Shown here: positions 8,388 to 16,836 of the stretch, in pieces
Layout: the number at the start of each line of letters is the position of its first letter
Position numbering within the stretch: the stretch's first letter is position 1
Source of the DNA: Massilia psychrophila
GTDB taxonomy: Bacteria > Pseudomonadota > Gammaproteobacteria > Burkholderiales > Burkholderiaceae_D
Assembly (NCBI RefSeq): GCF_002760665.1
Contig: NZ_PDOB01000032.1
Location: forward strand, 1-51,871
Direction of reading: 5' to 3'
Length of the DNA: 51,871 bases
Position numbers and translations under genes: made by a program
Notes under the pieces: generated by a model
The model's input: only the letters and a program-made list of their open reading frames with translations
Databases searched by the model: none
What the model was told of the DNA's origin: nothing

Positions 8388-9251
8388 ATGAACCCAGCCG
8401 TCCTTGTTGTCGCCCTCGTTGTCGCCGTTGGCAGCGCTTTCGCCCAGAGCGCGGACCAAAGCGCGGACCAAAGCGCGGCCGGCCAGGGTGGGCTGCTGTT
8501 CGGCCGCCAGGCCTATGCCGGTTTGACTGGCAATCACGGCACCGTCACCGTGGGCCGCCAGCATGATCTCGACACCATCGCGCTCACCGAGGCCGGCGCC
8601 CCGTTCAAGGGCGGCACGGGGCGCCAGGTCGACAACAGCATCAATGTCGACGGCCGGCAAGTGCGCGGCGTGTCCGCGGGCGCCTCGTGGGGCGCCGACG
8701 CGCGCTCCAGCACGGGCTCCGGCAACCGCGCCTTGGGGGTTTCGGTCGGCGTCGAACACGGGCCGCTGACGATCCGCGCGGCCCACCAGAACCGCAACGT
8801 GGCGCCGGTGGCGCCGGCGATGCCGATGGGCAACCGCCTGGACGCGAAAAACTCGATCCTGGCCGCCAACCTGCGCTTCGGCAGCGCCACGGCGTACGCC
8901 GCTTACAGCGTCACTCGCGGCCTCGGCAGCACGCCTTTGTTCAACCCTGACGATCCGTACAGCGCATCGATGGCATCGACGCTGTCAACCGACAGCCGCG
9001 ATGTGCTGGTCGGCCTGGCGCTGCCGTGCGGGCCGGCGACCTTGCTCGCTTCTTACATCCGCAAAAACGACCGCGACCTGGCGAACCGCGACGCCAACCA
9101 GTTCGCCGTCGGCGCCAGCTATAGCTTGACGCGCCGCACCGATTTCTACGCGTCGTATTCGCGCATCACCAACCGCGACGGCGCCGGCTACGCCGGGCCG
9201 CGCGGGGCGGGTGCGTCGGCACTGAACCTGGGAATGCGCCACGGATTTTGA
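8388..9251 (+). CDS. Gram-negative porin lacking its first barrel strands
   Basis: 287 residues from ATG 8388 with GGAG upstream. A Sec signal peptide (through SAFAQS) is followed by SADQSADQSA, a short tandem duplication, then GQGGLLFGRQAYAGLTG and GTVTVGRQHD. The latter is the segment found ~100 residues into ordinary betaproteobacterial porins. The usual opening (VTLYGxxD and SRWGLRG) is absent, so ~100 residues between signal and strand ~5 are missing. The C-terminus ends LNLGMRHGF with the terminal Phe needed for outer-membrane assembly. Whether the shortened barrel folds is unclear; it may be a degenerating gene still in frame. Confidence 0.75.
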   Translation: MNPAVLVVALVVAVGSAFAQSADQSADQSAAGQGGLLFGRQAYAGLTGNHGTVTVGRQHDLDTIALTEAGAPFKGGTGRQVDNSINVDGRQVRGVSAGASWGADARSSTGSGNRALGVSVGVEHGPLTIRAAHQNRNVAPVAPAMPMGNRLDAKNSILAANLRFGSATAYAAYSVTRGLGSTPLFNPDDPYSASMASTLSTDSRDVLVGLALPCGPATLLASYIRKNDRDLANRDANQFAVGASYSLTRRTDFYASYSRITNRDGAGYAGPRGAGASALNLGMRHGF

Positions 9252-9265
9252 ACGCTGGGGTGCTA

Positions 9266-9281
9266 TGTTCGGTACCGAACG
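9266..9281. promoter_or_regulatory. Regulon operator site 2 (before Crp/Fnr regulator 1)
   Basis: TGTTCGGTACCGAACG, sharing 15 of 16 bases with site 1. TATATT begins at 9303, which puts the operator at -41.5 relative to a start near 9315. This implies that regulator 1 controls itself or is controlled by a close relative. Confidence 0.75.
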
Positions 9282-9370
9282 GACCTTGGTTCTAGTGTGC
9301 AATATATTCGGGTAGAGAGCAGGGGCACCGTGGTACCCTGTCGATCCTCTCCGAAAGCGGGCGAATTGGT

Positions 9371-10099
9371 ATGTCTAGCAAGCAAGACCCAAATCAAAAT
9401 CATCTCCTGGCAGCCTTGCTGGAGGTTGAATATGACCGCATTTTCCCGCACCTCGAACTGGTTCCCATGAAGCTGGGCGACGTGCTGGTCGAGTCGGGCG
9501 ACAAGCAGCAGTACGTCTATTTTCCGACCACCTCGATCATCTCGCTGCACTACCTGCTGGAAAATGGCGGCTCGTCGGAGATCGCCGGTGTCGGCAATGA
9601 AGGCATGCTCGGCGTGACGCTGTTCATGGGCGGCGACAGCACCCCGAGCCGTTCGGTGGTGCAGACCGGCGGCTTCGGTTACCGCATGCCGCCCGCTGTG
9701 CTGCTGGAACAATTCGACCGCGCCGGCCCCTTGATGCGCCTGCTGCTGCGCTACACCCAGGCACTGCTGACGCAGATGTCGCAGACGGCGGTGTGCAACC
9801 GCCACCACACGGTCGAGCAGCAATTGTGCCGCTGGCTGCTGCTGACGCTCGACCGCCTCGGGCCGAAGGAATTGACGATGACGCAGGAGCTGATCGCCAA
9901 CATGCTCGGCGTGCGGCGCGAAGGCGTCACCGAGGCCGCCGGCCGCCTGCAAAGCTACGGTTACATCAGCTACCGGCGCGGCCACATCACCGTGCTCGAC
10001 CGCAAAGGGCTGGAGCAGGACGTCTGCGAGTGCTACCAAGTGGTCAAGAAAGAATTTGCGCGACTGCTGTCGGACGTGCGCCACCGCCAAGCTGCCTGA
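9371..10099 (+). CDS. Crp/Fnr-family transcription regulator 1
   Basis: 242 residues. N-terminal cyclic-nucleotide-type beta-roll (residues ~20-130: LELVPMKLGDVLVESG, VGNEGMLGV), a dimerisation helix (~130-155), and a C-terminal winged helix with TQELIANMLGVRREGVTEAA as helix-turn-helix. The recognition helix RREGVTEA keeps the Arg-Glu pair of E. coli CRP (SRETVGR) but has Glu where CRP has the third contact, Arg185. The usual cAMP-pocket signature (FGE-L with a following Arg) is not evident and there are no Fnr-type Cys ligands, so the signal is unknown. An operator of the window-wide TGTNCG-N4-CGNACA family lies at -41.5 of its own promoter. Confidence 0.85.
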   Translation: MSSKQDPNQNHLLAALLEVEYDRIFPHLELVPMKLGDVLVESGDKQQYVYFPTTSIISLHYLLENGGSSEIAGVGNEGMLGVTLFMGGDSTPSRSVVQTGGFGYRMPPAVLLEQFDRAGPLMRLLLRYTQALLTQMSQTAVCNRHHTVEQQLCRWLLLTLDRLGPKELTMTQELIANMLGVRREGVTEAAGRLQSYGYISYRRGHITVLDRKGLEQDVCECYQVVKKEFARLLSDVRHRQAA

Positions 10100-10183
10100 C
10101 GACGCAGGTTTGCCGTCACCTTGTGGAGCCGAGGCTAGCGCTCTTTGTCGGAACAGTGGAAGCTAAAAGATTGTGAAAAAGTC

Positions 10184-12463
10184 ATGTTAAAAAATTCCCC
10201 GGTCGAGAGGCTGATGCTGATCGGCTTCGTGGCCACCTTCGCGGTGCTGCTGCTGGTCGGCGGTATCGCGCTGTCGTACGTGGTCGAGTCGCCCGGTGCC
10301 GTCAACCTGATCAAGACCAGCATCATCCTGCTGTCCTTGTTCCTGGCGCTGCTGTTCTACAAGGTCCAGTTCGAAATGCGGCTGCGCACGGCGCAACAGC
10401 GGGCGATGATGGAAGCGCCGCTGCTCAAGACCGGCGCGCTGCAGGACGCGATTTTTAACAGTGCCAACTTTTCCAGCATCGCCACCGACGCTCAGGGCGT
10501 GATCCAGATTTTCAACGTCGGCGCCGAGCGCATGCTCGGCTACGTGGCTGCCAGCGTCATCGACAAGCTGACGCCGGCCAATATTTCGGATGCGGGGGAA
10601 TTGATCGCGCGCGCCGCCGCCCTTACCGCCGAATTCGAAACGCCGATCCGGCCGGGCTTCGAAGCGCTGGTGTACAAAGCGTCGCGCGGCATCGAGGATA
10701 TTTACGAGCTGACCTACATCCGCGCCGACAACACCCGCTTCCCGGCGCTGGTGTCGGTCACCGCGCTGCGCGACGCCGCCGGCAAAGTCATCGGCTACCT
10801 GCTGATCGGCACCGACAACACGGCGCGCAAACAGGTCGAGGCCGAGCAGGCCCTGCTTGACCAGCGCCTGCGCGACCAGCAGTTCTATACCCGCTCGCTG
10901 ATCGAATCGAACATCGATGCGCTGATTACCACCGACCCGCGCGGCATTATCAGCGACGTCAACAGCCAGATGGAACAGTTGACCGGGCGCACCCGCGACG
11001 AGATGATCGGCGCGCCTTTCAAGACGTATTTCACCGAGCCGGAGCGGGCCGACGAGGCCATCGCCCGCGTGCTGCGCCAGGGCAAGGTCACCAACTACGA
11101 GCTGACCGCCTTGTCCCTCAACGGCAAGCACACGGTAGTGTCGTACAACGCCACCACCTTCCACGACCGCGACCGCAAGCTGCAAGGCGTGTTCGCGGCG
11201 GCGCGCGACATTACCGACCGCAAGCAGTTCGAAGACACGCTGCTCGAGACCAACACGGCGCTCGAAGCGGCCAAGGGCGCCGCCGAGAAGGCCAACCGCG
11301 CCAAGTCCGAATTCCTGTCGAGCATGAGCCACGAGTTGCGCACGCCGCTCAACGCGGTACTCGGCTTCGCCCAGTTGATGGCGTCGGAAGTGCCGGCGCC
11401 GGCCCAGCACCAGCAGCGCTCGATCAACCAGATCCTCAAGGGCGGCTGGTACCTGCTGCGCCTGATTAACGAAATTCTCGACCTGGCGATGATCGAATCG
11501 GGCAAGGTCACCATGTCGCAGGAATCGATGTCGCTGACCGACGTGCTGCTCGACTGTCGCGGCATGATCGAGCCGCAGGCTGCCAAGCGCGGCATCACGC
11601 TGACGTTCCCGCAGGTCGACAACCTGTTCTTCATCCACGCCGACCGCACCCGCGTCAAGCAGGTGATGATCAACTTGCTGTCGAACGCGGTCAAATACAA
11701 CACCACCGGCGGCTCGGTGATCGTGCAATGCGTGGTCAGCGGCAAGGACCGGGTACGCATTACTGTCAAGGATACCGGCGCGGGCCTGGCGCCGGCCCAG
11801 CTCGAGCAGCTGTTCCAGCCATTTAACCGCATCGGCCAGGAACAAGGCGCGGAGGAGGGCACCGGCATCGGCCTGGTGGTGACCAAGCAGCTGGTCGAAC
11901 TGATGGGCGGCCGGATCGGCGTCGAAAGCAGCGTCGGCGTCGGCACCGTGTTCTGGGTCGAGTTCGACGCCGCGGCGGTGCCGTCTCTCTTGCTCGACAA
12001 CATCGACGATGGTTTGCTGGAGCGGCGCGGCCAAGCACGCCAGCCGCCCGACCAGCCGACACTGCTGTACGTGGAAGACAACCCCGCCAACCTGGCGCTG
12101 GTCGAGCAGCTGATCGCCCGCCGCGGCGACCTCAAGCTGCTTACCGCCATCGACGGCCACCTCGGCATTGAACTGGCGCGCGCCTACCTGCCCGACGTGA
12201 TCCTGATGGACATTAACCTGCCCGGCATCAGCGGCTACGGCGCGCTCAAGATACTCGGCGAAGACCCGCTCACCGCTCACATCCCGGTACTGGCGCTGTC
12301 GGCCAACGCGGTGCCGCGCGATATCGAAAAAGGGCTGGAGGCAGGCTTCTTCCGCTACCTCACCAAACCGATCCGGGTGCGCGAATTCATGGATGCGCTC
12401 GACGTCGCGCTGCGTCACGCCGACGCGCACAGCTTGGCGGCGTCGGCCGAGCCGGGCCAATGA
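10184..12463 (+). CDS. Membrane hybrid histidine kinase (PAS-PAS-HisKA-HATPase-REC)
   Basis: 759 residues from ATG 10184; a TTG at 10145 would add 13. Two membrane helices (~10-30 and 43-60) enclose a very short periplasmic loop. Two PAS domains follow (about 85-205 and 230-350), then a coiled linker. The H-box SMSHELRTPLNA has His near 383. The HATPase has N-box NLLSNAVKYN and G-boxes DTGAGLA and GTGIGLVV. A C-terminal receiver has Asp near 676 in ILMDINLPG and the conserved Lys in LTKPI. Sixty bp later comes a REC-PAS protein, probably in the same operon. Confidence 0.9.
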   Translation: MLKNSPVERLMLIGFVATFAVLLLVGGIALSYVVESPGAVNLIKTSIILLSLFLALLFYKVQFEMRLRTAQQRAMMEAPLLKTGALQDAIFNSANFSSIATDAQGVIQIFNVGAERMLGYVAASVIDKLTPANISDAGELIARAAALTAEFETPIRPGFEALVYKASRGIEDIYELTYIRADNTRFPALVSVTALRDAAGKVIGYLLIGTDNTARKQVEAEQALLDQRLRDQQFYTRSLIESNIDALITTDPRGIISDVNSQMEQLTGRTRDEMIGAPFKTYFTEPERADEAIARVLRQGKVTNYELTALSLNGKHTVVSYNATTFHDRDRKLQGVFAAARDITDRKQFEDTLLETNTALEAAKGAAEKANRAKSEFLSSMSHELRTPLNAVLGFAQLMASEVPAPAQHQQRSINQILKGGWYLLRLINEILDLAMIESGKVTMSQESMSLTDVLLDCRGMIEPQAAKRGITLTFPQVDNLFFIHADRTRVKQVMINLLSNAVKYNTTGGSVIVQCVVSGKDRVRITVKDTGAGLAPAQLEQLFQPFNRIGQEQGAEEGTGIGLVVTKQLVELMGGRIGVESSVGVGTVFWVEFDAAAVPSLLLDNIDDGLLERRGQARQPPDQPTLLYVEDNPANLALVEQLIARRGDLKLLTAIDGHLGIELARAYLPDVILMDINLPGISGYGALKILGEDPLTAHIPVLALSANAVPRDIEKGLEAGFFRYLTKPIRVREFMDALDVALRHADAHSLAASAEPGQ

Positions 12464-12523
12464 TGGCAATGACAGCAATGACGGCATTGAAAAGCACGTC
12501 GATGATTTTTCTGGGAATACCAA

Positions 12524-13333
12524 ATGCTTGAAGCCTGCGAAATACTGAATGCCAGTGTCCTGATCGTGGACGACCTGGAAGCGAACGTGATGCTGCTCGA
12601 GCAGGTGCTGCGCAACGTCGGCTACACCAACATCACCAGCACGCAGGATCCGCGCGCCGTGTTGGAACTGCACCGCGCCAACCGCTACGACCTGATCCTG
12701 CTCGACTTGCAAATGCCGGACATGGATGGCTTCCAGGTGATCGAGGCGCTCAAGGAAATCGAAACCGACGGCTACCTGCCGGTGCTGGTCATCACCGCCC
12801 AGCCCGGCCACAAGCTGCGCGCGCTGAAAGCCGGCGCCAAGGACTTCGTCAGCAAGCCGTTCGACCTGGTGGAAGTGCAGACGCGCATCCACAACATGCT
12901 CGAGGTGCGGCTGCTGTACCGCAAGCTGGCCAATCACAACAAGGTGCTCGAGCAGACCGTGCTCGAGCGCACCGCCGAGCTGCGCGCCAGCGAAGCGCGT
13001 TTCCAGCGCTTCACCGAATTGTCGTCCGACTGGTATTGGGAGCAGGATGCCGACGGCAACCTGACCCAGAGTTCCGGGCCGGTGCGCGAAATGCTCGGGA
13101 TCGGCGACGCCGGCGTCGCCGAAGGGTGGAATCCGGAACAGCACGCCATCCTCGACGACAACATTGCCAATCGCCAGGCTTTCCTCGACCTGATCTACAG
13201 CCGCACCCTGGCCGACGGCAGCATCCAGTACCTGCAGGTCAGCGGCGAGCCGATGTTCGACGCCAGCAGCCGTTTCACCGGTTTTCGCGGCGTCGGCATG
13301 GATGTGACGGAACGCATGGAGCGCGCCAGATAA
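12524..13333 (+). CDS. REC-PAS response regulator without an output domain
   Basis: 269 residues. The receiver (1-125) has the acidic pair VDD, phospho-Asp near 62 in LILLDLQMPD, Thr/Ser in VITAQ and Lys in VSKPFD. A coiled coil (LANHNKVLEQTVLERTAEL) leads to a PAS domain (~155-265) ending VGMDVTERMERAR. PAS proteins of this type usually continue into a GGDEF or kinase domain after DITER; here the gene stops at once, so it may work as a partner or adaptor of the preceding hybrid kinase, or be a truncation. Confidence 0.85.
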   Translation: MLEACEILNASVLIVDDLEANVMLLEQVLRNVGYTNITSTQDPRAVLELHRANRYDLILLDLQMPDMDGFQVIEALKEIETDGYLPVLVITAQPGHKLRALKAGAKDFVSKPFDLVEVQTRIHNMLEVRLLYRKLANHNKVLEQTVLERTAELRASEARFQRFTELSSDWYWEQDADGNLTQSSGPVREMLGIGDAGVAEGWNPEQHAILDDNIANRQAFLDLIYSRTLADGSIQYLQVSGEPMFDASSRFTGFRGVGMDVTERMERAR

Positions 13334-13388
13334 TCGGGAAATTCGTTATGCTTCCAACTTGGGTTTCACGCAACGTTTGGGAGACGAC

Positions 13389-13838
13389 ATGAGCGGCACC
13401 AGCACACTTGATCCGGACAACTTTCCGGCACCACCAGAGCGCAACCTCGGCAGCGGCCACGGCACCGGCGCACTCGGCCCGAGCGACACGTCCGACTCCG
13501 GCAGCGACGTGGTGGGCGGCCCCGGCTTTGCGCTGGGCATCGATGACGACCAGAAGCCCGGCCTCGAACGCGGTACCAGCGAGGACAGCGAAACCGGCAG
13601 CGGGCTTGACAGCGCCGGTGCAGACATCGGCAACGTTGATCTCGACAGCGACACCGACTCCGGCGGCACCGGCGAACGCGCCAGCGCCGGGCGCGACACG
13701 TCGGCGCGCAATGACGCCGACATCGACATCGACACCGATTCGATCCAGTCGCTTGGCGACGTCGCCTTGACCGATGAGGACATTGACTTCCTGGCCAGCA
13801 GCCCACCGAAGGGTGACAAGGGCATAAAACGAAAATAA
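13389..13838 (+). CDS. Acidic, low-complexity protein of unknown function
   Basis: 149 residues from ATG 13389 with GGGAGA upstream. The protein is dominated by Asp, Ser, Gly and Thr (DSGSD, DLDSDTDSGG, DADIDIDTDSIQ), has no membrane segment or signal, and ends in the basic tail KGDKGIKRK. It is almost certainly disordered apart from a possible short helix near LTDEDIDFLAS. It starts 55 bp after the REC-PAS gene on the same strand. I recognise no family. Codon use is consistent with a real gene. Confidence 0.65.
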   Translation: MSGTSTLDPDNFPAPPERNLGSGHGTGALGPSDTSDSGSDVVGGPGFALGIDDDQKPGLERGTSEDSETGSGLDSAGADIGNVDLDSDTDSGGTGERASAGRDTSARNDADIDIDTDSIQSLGDVALTDEDIDFLASSPPKGDKGIKRK

Positions 13839-13865
13839 GGCGGCGCGCTTCGATAGCGCGCTGCC
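13839..13865. terminator. GC hairpin between convergent genes
   Basis: GCGCGC arms around TTCGATA, extended by GGC/GCC, lie between two convergent genes. There is no clear T tract, so terminator activity is uncertain. Confidence 0.4.
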
Positions 13866-13888
13866 TGGCCGTTCAGTTCTCTCGATGG

Positions 13889-14776
13889 TTACGCGGCCAA
13901 ATGCTTCTTGAAAAAATCGACAGTGCGCTGCCACGCCAGTTTGGCGGCCGCCTCGTCGTAACGTGGCGTCGTGTCGTTGTTAAACCCGTGCTCGGTGCCA
14001 GCGTAGACAAAGTACTGGTAGCGCACGCCGGCCGCTTTCAACGCCGCCTCGTAGGCCGGCCAGCCGGCCCGGATCCGCTCATCCTTTTCGGCATCGTGCA
14101 CCATCAGCGGCGCTTCTATCTTGGCGGCGTCCACGGCCGGCGCCTGGACGCCGTAGAACGGCACCGCCGCCGCCAGGTCGGGCATGACAGTTGCCAGGTA
14201 GTTGGCGATGCCGCCGCCCCAGCAGAACCCCACCACGCCGACTTTGCCATTGCCGTTCGGCAGGGCCTTCAGCACCTGCGCCGCGGCGACGAAATCGGCC
14301 CGGGTTTTCAGCTGGTCGAGCTTGGCAAACAGCGCGCGCGCCTTGTCTTCGTCGCCCGGATAGCCTCCCAGCGGGAACAGCGCGTCGGGCGCGAAGGCGA
14401 TGAAACCGTCTAGCGCCAGCCGGCGCGTAATGTCTTCGATATGCGGGTTGAGTCCGCGGTTCTCGTGCGCCACCAGCACGGTCGGCAACTTGCCTTTGGT
14501 GTTAGCCGGCTGCACCAGGTAGCCGCGCAAGGTACCATTGCCTTGCGGCGAGGGATACTCGACAAAGCTGGCCCTGATACGTGGATCGGCGGCTGCCACC
14601 TGCTGGGCCGCAAAGCTGGGCGACAACGTGGCCAGCAGGCTGGCAGCGGTCGCGCCGCCGACGGCGTAGCGTCCGGCCTGCGACAGGAAACCGCGACGGT
14701 CGAGCTGACCATGCACGTACTGGTCAAACAATTTTAATACTTCAGGATCAAAGTCGTTGGCGGTCAGTCGTGTCAT
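13889..14776 (-). CDS. Dienelactone hydrolase-family protein (YghX type)
   Basis: 295 residues from ATG 14776 (AAGGAACT upstream). Alpha/beta hydrolase of the dienelactone hydrolase family with the Cys nucleophile in GFCWGGG, Asp in MVHDAEKDER and His in AGTEHGFNN. Residues ~25-60 contain DRRGFLSQAGR and a hydrophobic Ala-rich stretch, a twin-arginine-like signal with an unusually long N-region, as in the YghX subfamily; it is probably exported. The substrate is unknown; the name does not prove activity on dienelactone. Confidence 0.85.
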   Translation of the reverse strand: MTRLTANDFDPEVLKLFDQYVHGQLDRRGFLSQAGRYAVGGATAASLLATLSPSFAAQQVAAADPRIRASFVEYPSPQGNGTLRGYLVQPANTKGKLPTVLVAHENRGLNPHIEDITRRLALDGFIAFAPDALFPLGGYPGDEDKARALFAKLDQLKTRADFVAAAQVLKALPNGNGKVGVVGFCWGGGIANYLATVMPDLAAAVPFYGVQAPAVDAAKIEAPLMVHDAEKDERIRAGWPAYEAALKAAGVRYQYFVYAGTEHGFNNDTTPRYDEAAAKLAWQRTVDFFKKHLAA

Positions 14777-14944
14777 CGCGTGCAGTTCCTTGGATATTGG
14801 GGTGGGCCTGGATGTCGGGCATGGATTAATGATAACCCGGTTACCGGCTTGTTGCCGCACATGTCAAGTTGGGCAGCCAGGCGGGCCGCATTGCGCATGG
14901 GTTTGTTTTGCCGGTCCGAATTACCCGGGATGAAGGCATCAAGA

Positions 14945-15340
14945 ATGAGTGATTGCTGTGAAAGCAAACGCCGTGCGCTGACGGCGATGCGGGAAACCCA
15001 GGCCCACGTCCTCTGGGTGGTGCTGGTAGTCAACGCCCTGATCATGCCCAGCAGCGGCATGATGAGCGTGGTCGGCGCGGCCGCCCCGGCAACGAACCTG
15101 GTGTGTTTCGCCATGCTGTAAAGTCACCGCGGCGACAACTTGAACATGAGCTCCACCTAACTGTGTTCGCGCAACGACTTGTTTGCCAACGGCGCTGTGC
15201 TCGGGGCCGCGGGTGCGGCTTGCCTGCTCCAGTCTCGTTGGCCGGACATCGCAGTCGGTGTCGTCATCGCGCTGCTGTTTCTCGGCTCGGCGTGCGGCGT
15301 GCGGCGCAGGCAGGCTGCAAAGTTTGGCGGTGGCCGCGCC
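14945..15340 (+). pseudogene. Decayed cation-efflux (CDF) transporter
   Basis: A single frame starts MSDCCESKRRALTAMRETQ, the characteristic N-terminus of a CDF cation transporter. It runs into a membrane helix (VLWVVLVVNALIM), skips the central part, and resumes at ATNLVCFAML. Stops at 15119-15121 and 15158-15160 interrupt it, yet similarity continues in the same frame: SHRGDNLNMSST, LCSRNDLFANGAVLG, WPDIAVGVVIALLFLGSACGV. At both stops living relatives have Trp (as in LWRHR and STWLCSRND). At least 60-100 residues are deleted in the middle. Non-functional. Confidence 0.85.
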
Positions 15341-15350
15341 GCTTTGCCGT

Positions 15351-16358
15351 CTATTTACGGTCCGGCTGGTAGATCTGGTCGAACACGCCGCCGTCGGCGA
15401 AGTGGGCCTTTTGCGCCTTGGTCCAGCCGCCCGCCACGTCATCGATGGTAAACAGTTTGATTTTCGAAAACTGGTTCACATATTTTTTGGCGAACTTGTC
15501 GACCGCGGGGCGATAGTAGTGCTTGGCGGCGATTTCCTGGCCTTCGTCGCTGTACAGGTATTGCAGGTAAGCTTCGGCCACCTTGCGGGTGCCGCGCTTG
15601 TCGACGACCTTGTCGACCACCGCCACCGGCGGCTCGGCCAGGATGCTGACCGACGGCGCGACGATCTCCACCTTGCCCGGACCGAGTTCCTTGATTGCCA
15701 GGAAGGCTTCACTTTCCCACGCCAGCAGCACGTCGCCGATGCCGCGCTCGACGAAGGTGGTGGTGGCGCCGCGCGCGCCGGAGTCGAGCACGGGGACGTT
15801 GCGGTACAGTTTGCCGATGAAGTCGCGCGCGCTCGCTTCCGAGCCGCCCGGCAGCCTGAGCGCGTAGCCATACGCGGCCAGGTGGTTCCAGCGCGCGCCG
15901 CCCGACGTCTTTGGATTGGGCGTGATCACCGACACGCCCGGCTTGACCAGATCGGCCCAATCCTTGATGCCTTTCGGGTTGCCTTTACGGACCAAAAACA
16001 CAATCGTCGAGGTGTACGGCGCGCTGTTGTGCGGCAGCCGTTTCTGCCATTCGCGCGCGAGAAGAGCGCGTTCGCTGATAGCATCGAGGTCGCTGGCGAG
16101 CGCGAGCGTGACGACGTCGGCTTCGAGGCCGTCGATCACCGAGCGCGCCTGCTTGCCGGAGCCGCCGTGCGATTGCTTGACCCTGACGCTGTCGCCGGTC
16201 TTCGCTTTCCACTGGCGGGCAAAGGCGGCGTTGAAGTCCTGGTACAGTTCGCGCGTCGGGTCGTACGACACGTTGAGCAGCGTGATATCGGCGGCGGATG
16301 CAGCTCCTGCCAGCAGTACAATGGCGACCATCGACTGGCTCAGTTTTTTAAGCAACAT
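15351..16358 (-). CDS. sbp: Sulfate ABC-transporter periplasmic binding protein
   Basis: 335 residues. A Sec signal peptide ends at [21 protein letters not shown], which is the diagnostic start of Sbp/Cys[29 protein letters not shown] and [17 protein letters not shown] form the sulfate site, which binds the dianion through backbone and Ser/Trp contacts without counter-charges. It is full length. No cysTWA permease or ATPase genes are adjacent, so it must work with a transporter encoded elsewhere. Confidence 0.95.
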   Translation of the reverse strand: MLLKKLSQSMVAIVLLAGAASAADITLLNVSYDPTRELYQDFNAAFARQWKAKTGDSVRVKQSHGGSGKQARSVIDGLEADVVTLALASDLDAISERALLAREWQKRLPHNSAPYTSTIVFLVRKGNPKGIKDWADLVKPGVSVITPNPKTSGGARWNHLAAYGYALRLPGGSEASARDFIGKLYRNVPVLDSGARGATTTFVERGIGDVLLAWESEAFLAIKELGPGKVEIVAPSVSILAEPPVAVVDKVVDKRGTRKVAEAYLQYLYSDEGQEIAAKHYYRPAVDKFAKKYVNQFSKIKLFTIDDVAGGWTKAQKAHFADGGVFDQIYQPDRK

Positions 16359-16458
16359 CTCGTTTCTTTCGGGAAGAGGAAAGCGGTAGCGTAAATCCCT
16401 CGGTTCCGAAATGGAAGGAATGAAATCAGTTGTCGATATCTGTTTTTTGATCCGTAAT

Positions 16459-16490
16459 GTTGTTGTTGCAGCAGCAGTAGCAGCAGCAGG
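16459..16490. repeat. Trinucleotide repeat tract
   Basis: Three TTG units run into six CAG/TAG-type units, forming an imperfect self-complementary run between the sbp start and the stop of the small LexA-box gene. Such tracts are slippage-prone; no function can be assigned. Confidence 0.6.
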
Positions 16491-16703
16491 CTAGTGCGCC
16501 TTTGACAGGATCAGCAGCCAGCGGCGCATCAGCAACACTTCGAGGTGGCCTGGCTCGACGCCGGTATCGCATTCGATGAACGGGTTGACCGCATAAAAAC
16601 GCTTGCGGAAATCGCGGGTGACCAACACTTCGCGGCGGCCGAAGCGGAGCATGAAAGGGGTCGGTGCGTATTGCACGCCGAAAGAGCTGTTCAGGACTGT
16701 CAT
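16491..16703 (-). CDS. Small protein under tandem LexA boxes
   Basis: 70 residues from ATG 16703, with AAGGAAA at ideal spacing. No signal peptide or Cys cluster. It is mixed hydrophobic/basic with FMLRFGRREVLVTRDFRKRFY in the middle and a Leu-rich end (VLLMRRWLLIL). I do not recognise the family. Two CTGT-N8-ACAG boxes lie 56-90 bp upstream, overlapping the likely promoter (TATGCT at 16749-16754 on this strand), so it is probably repressed by LexA and induced by DNA damage. Confidence 0.65.
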   Translation of the reverse strand: MTVLNSSFGVQYAPTPFMLRFGRREVLVTRDFRKRFYAVNPFIECDTGVEPGHLEVLLMRRWLLILSKAH

Positions 16704-16758
16704 GACGATTTCCTTTTTGGTTTTTTGTTAATCCAGAGAGTCCAGAATAGCATAACTA

Positions 16759-16774
16759 CTGTATGAATACACAG
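16759..16774. promoter_or_regulatory. LexA (SOS) box 1
   Basis: CTGTATGAATACACAG, exactly CTGT-N8-ACAG. With two flanking bases each side (TACTGT...ACAGTA) it is very close to the E. coli consensus. It lies between two divergent genes and is nearest the promoter of the 70-residue minus-strand gene. Confidence 0.85.
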
Positions 16775-16777
16775 TAA

Positions 16778-16793
16778 CTGTACGAATAAACAG
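16778..16793. promoter_or_regulatory. LexA (SOS) box 2
   Basis: CTGTACGAATAAACAG, a second exact CTGT-N8-ACAG, start-to-start 19 bp from the first. That spacing puts the two dimers almost two helical turns apart, as in strongly repressed SOS promoters. Confidence 0.8.
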
Positions 16794-16836
16794 TAATTCT
16801 TGAAACTGTGGTTTTTTCGCCAAGGGCCTTAGATTA

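Noticed and set aside
10187-13144. Very long minus-strand open frame (985 codons) opposite the hybrid kinase
   Set aside because: It is the antisense shadow of two clear signalling genes, is rich in His/Arg/Gln as such shadows are in high-GC DNA, and matches no family.
16396-16411. CCCTCGGTTCCGAAAT before sbp as another regulon operator
   Set aside because: It lacks the outer TGT/ACA bases and has no -10-like hexamer at the -41.5 position.
16459-16490. CAG-type repeats as a CRISPR or regulatory array
   Set aside because: Simple trinucleotide repeat without spacers or longer repeats.
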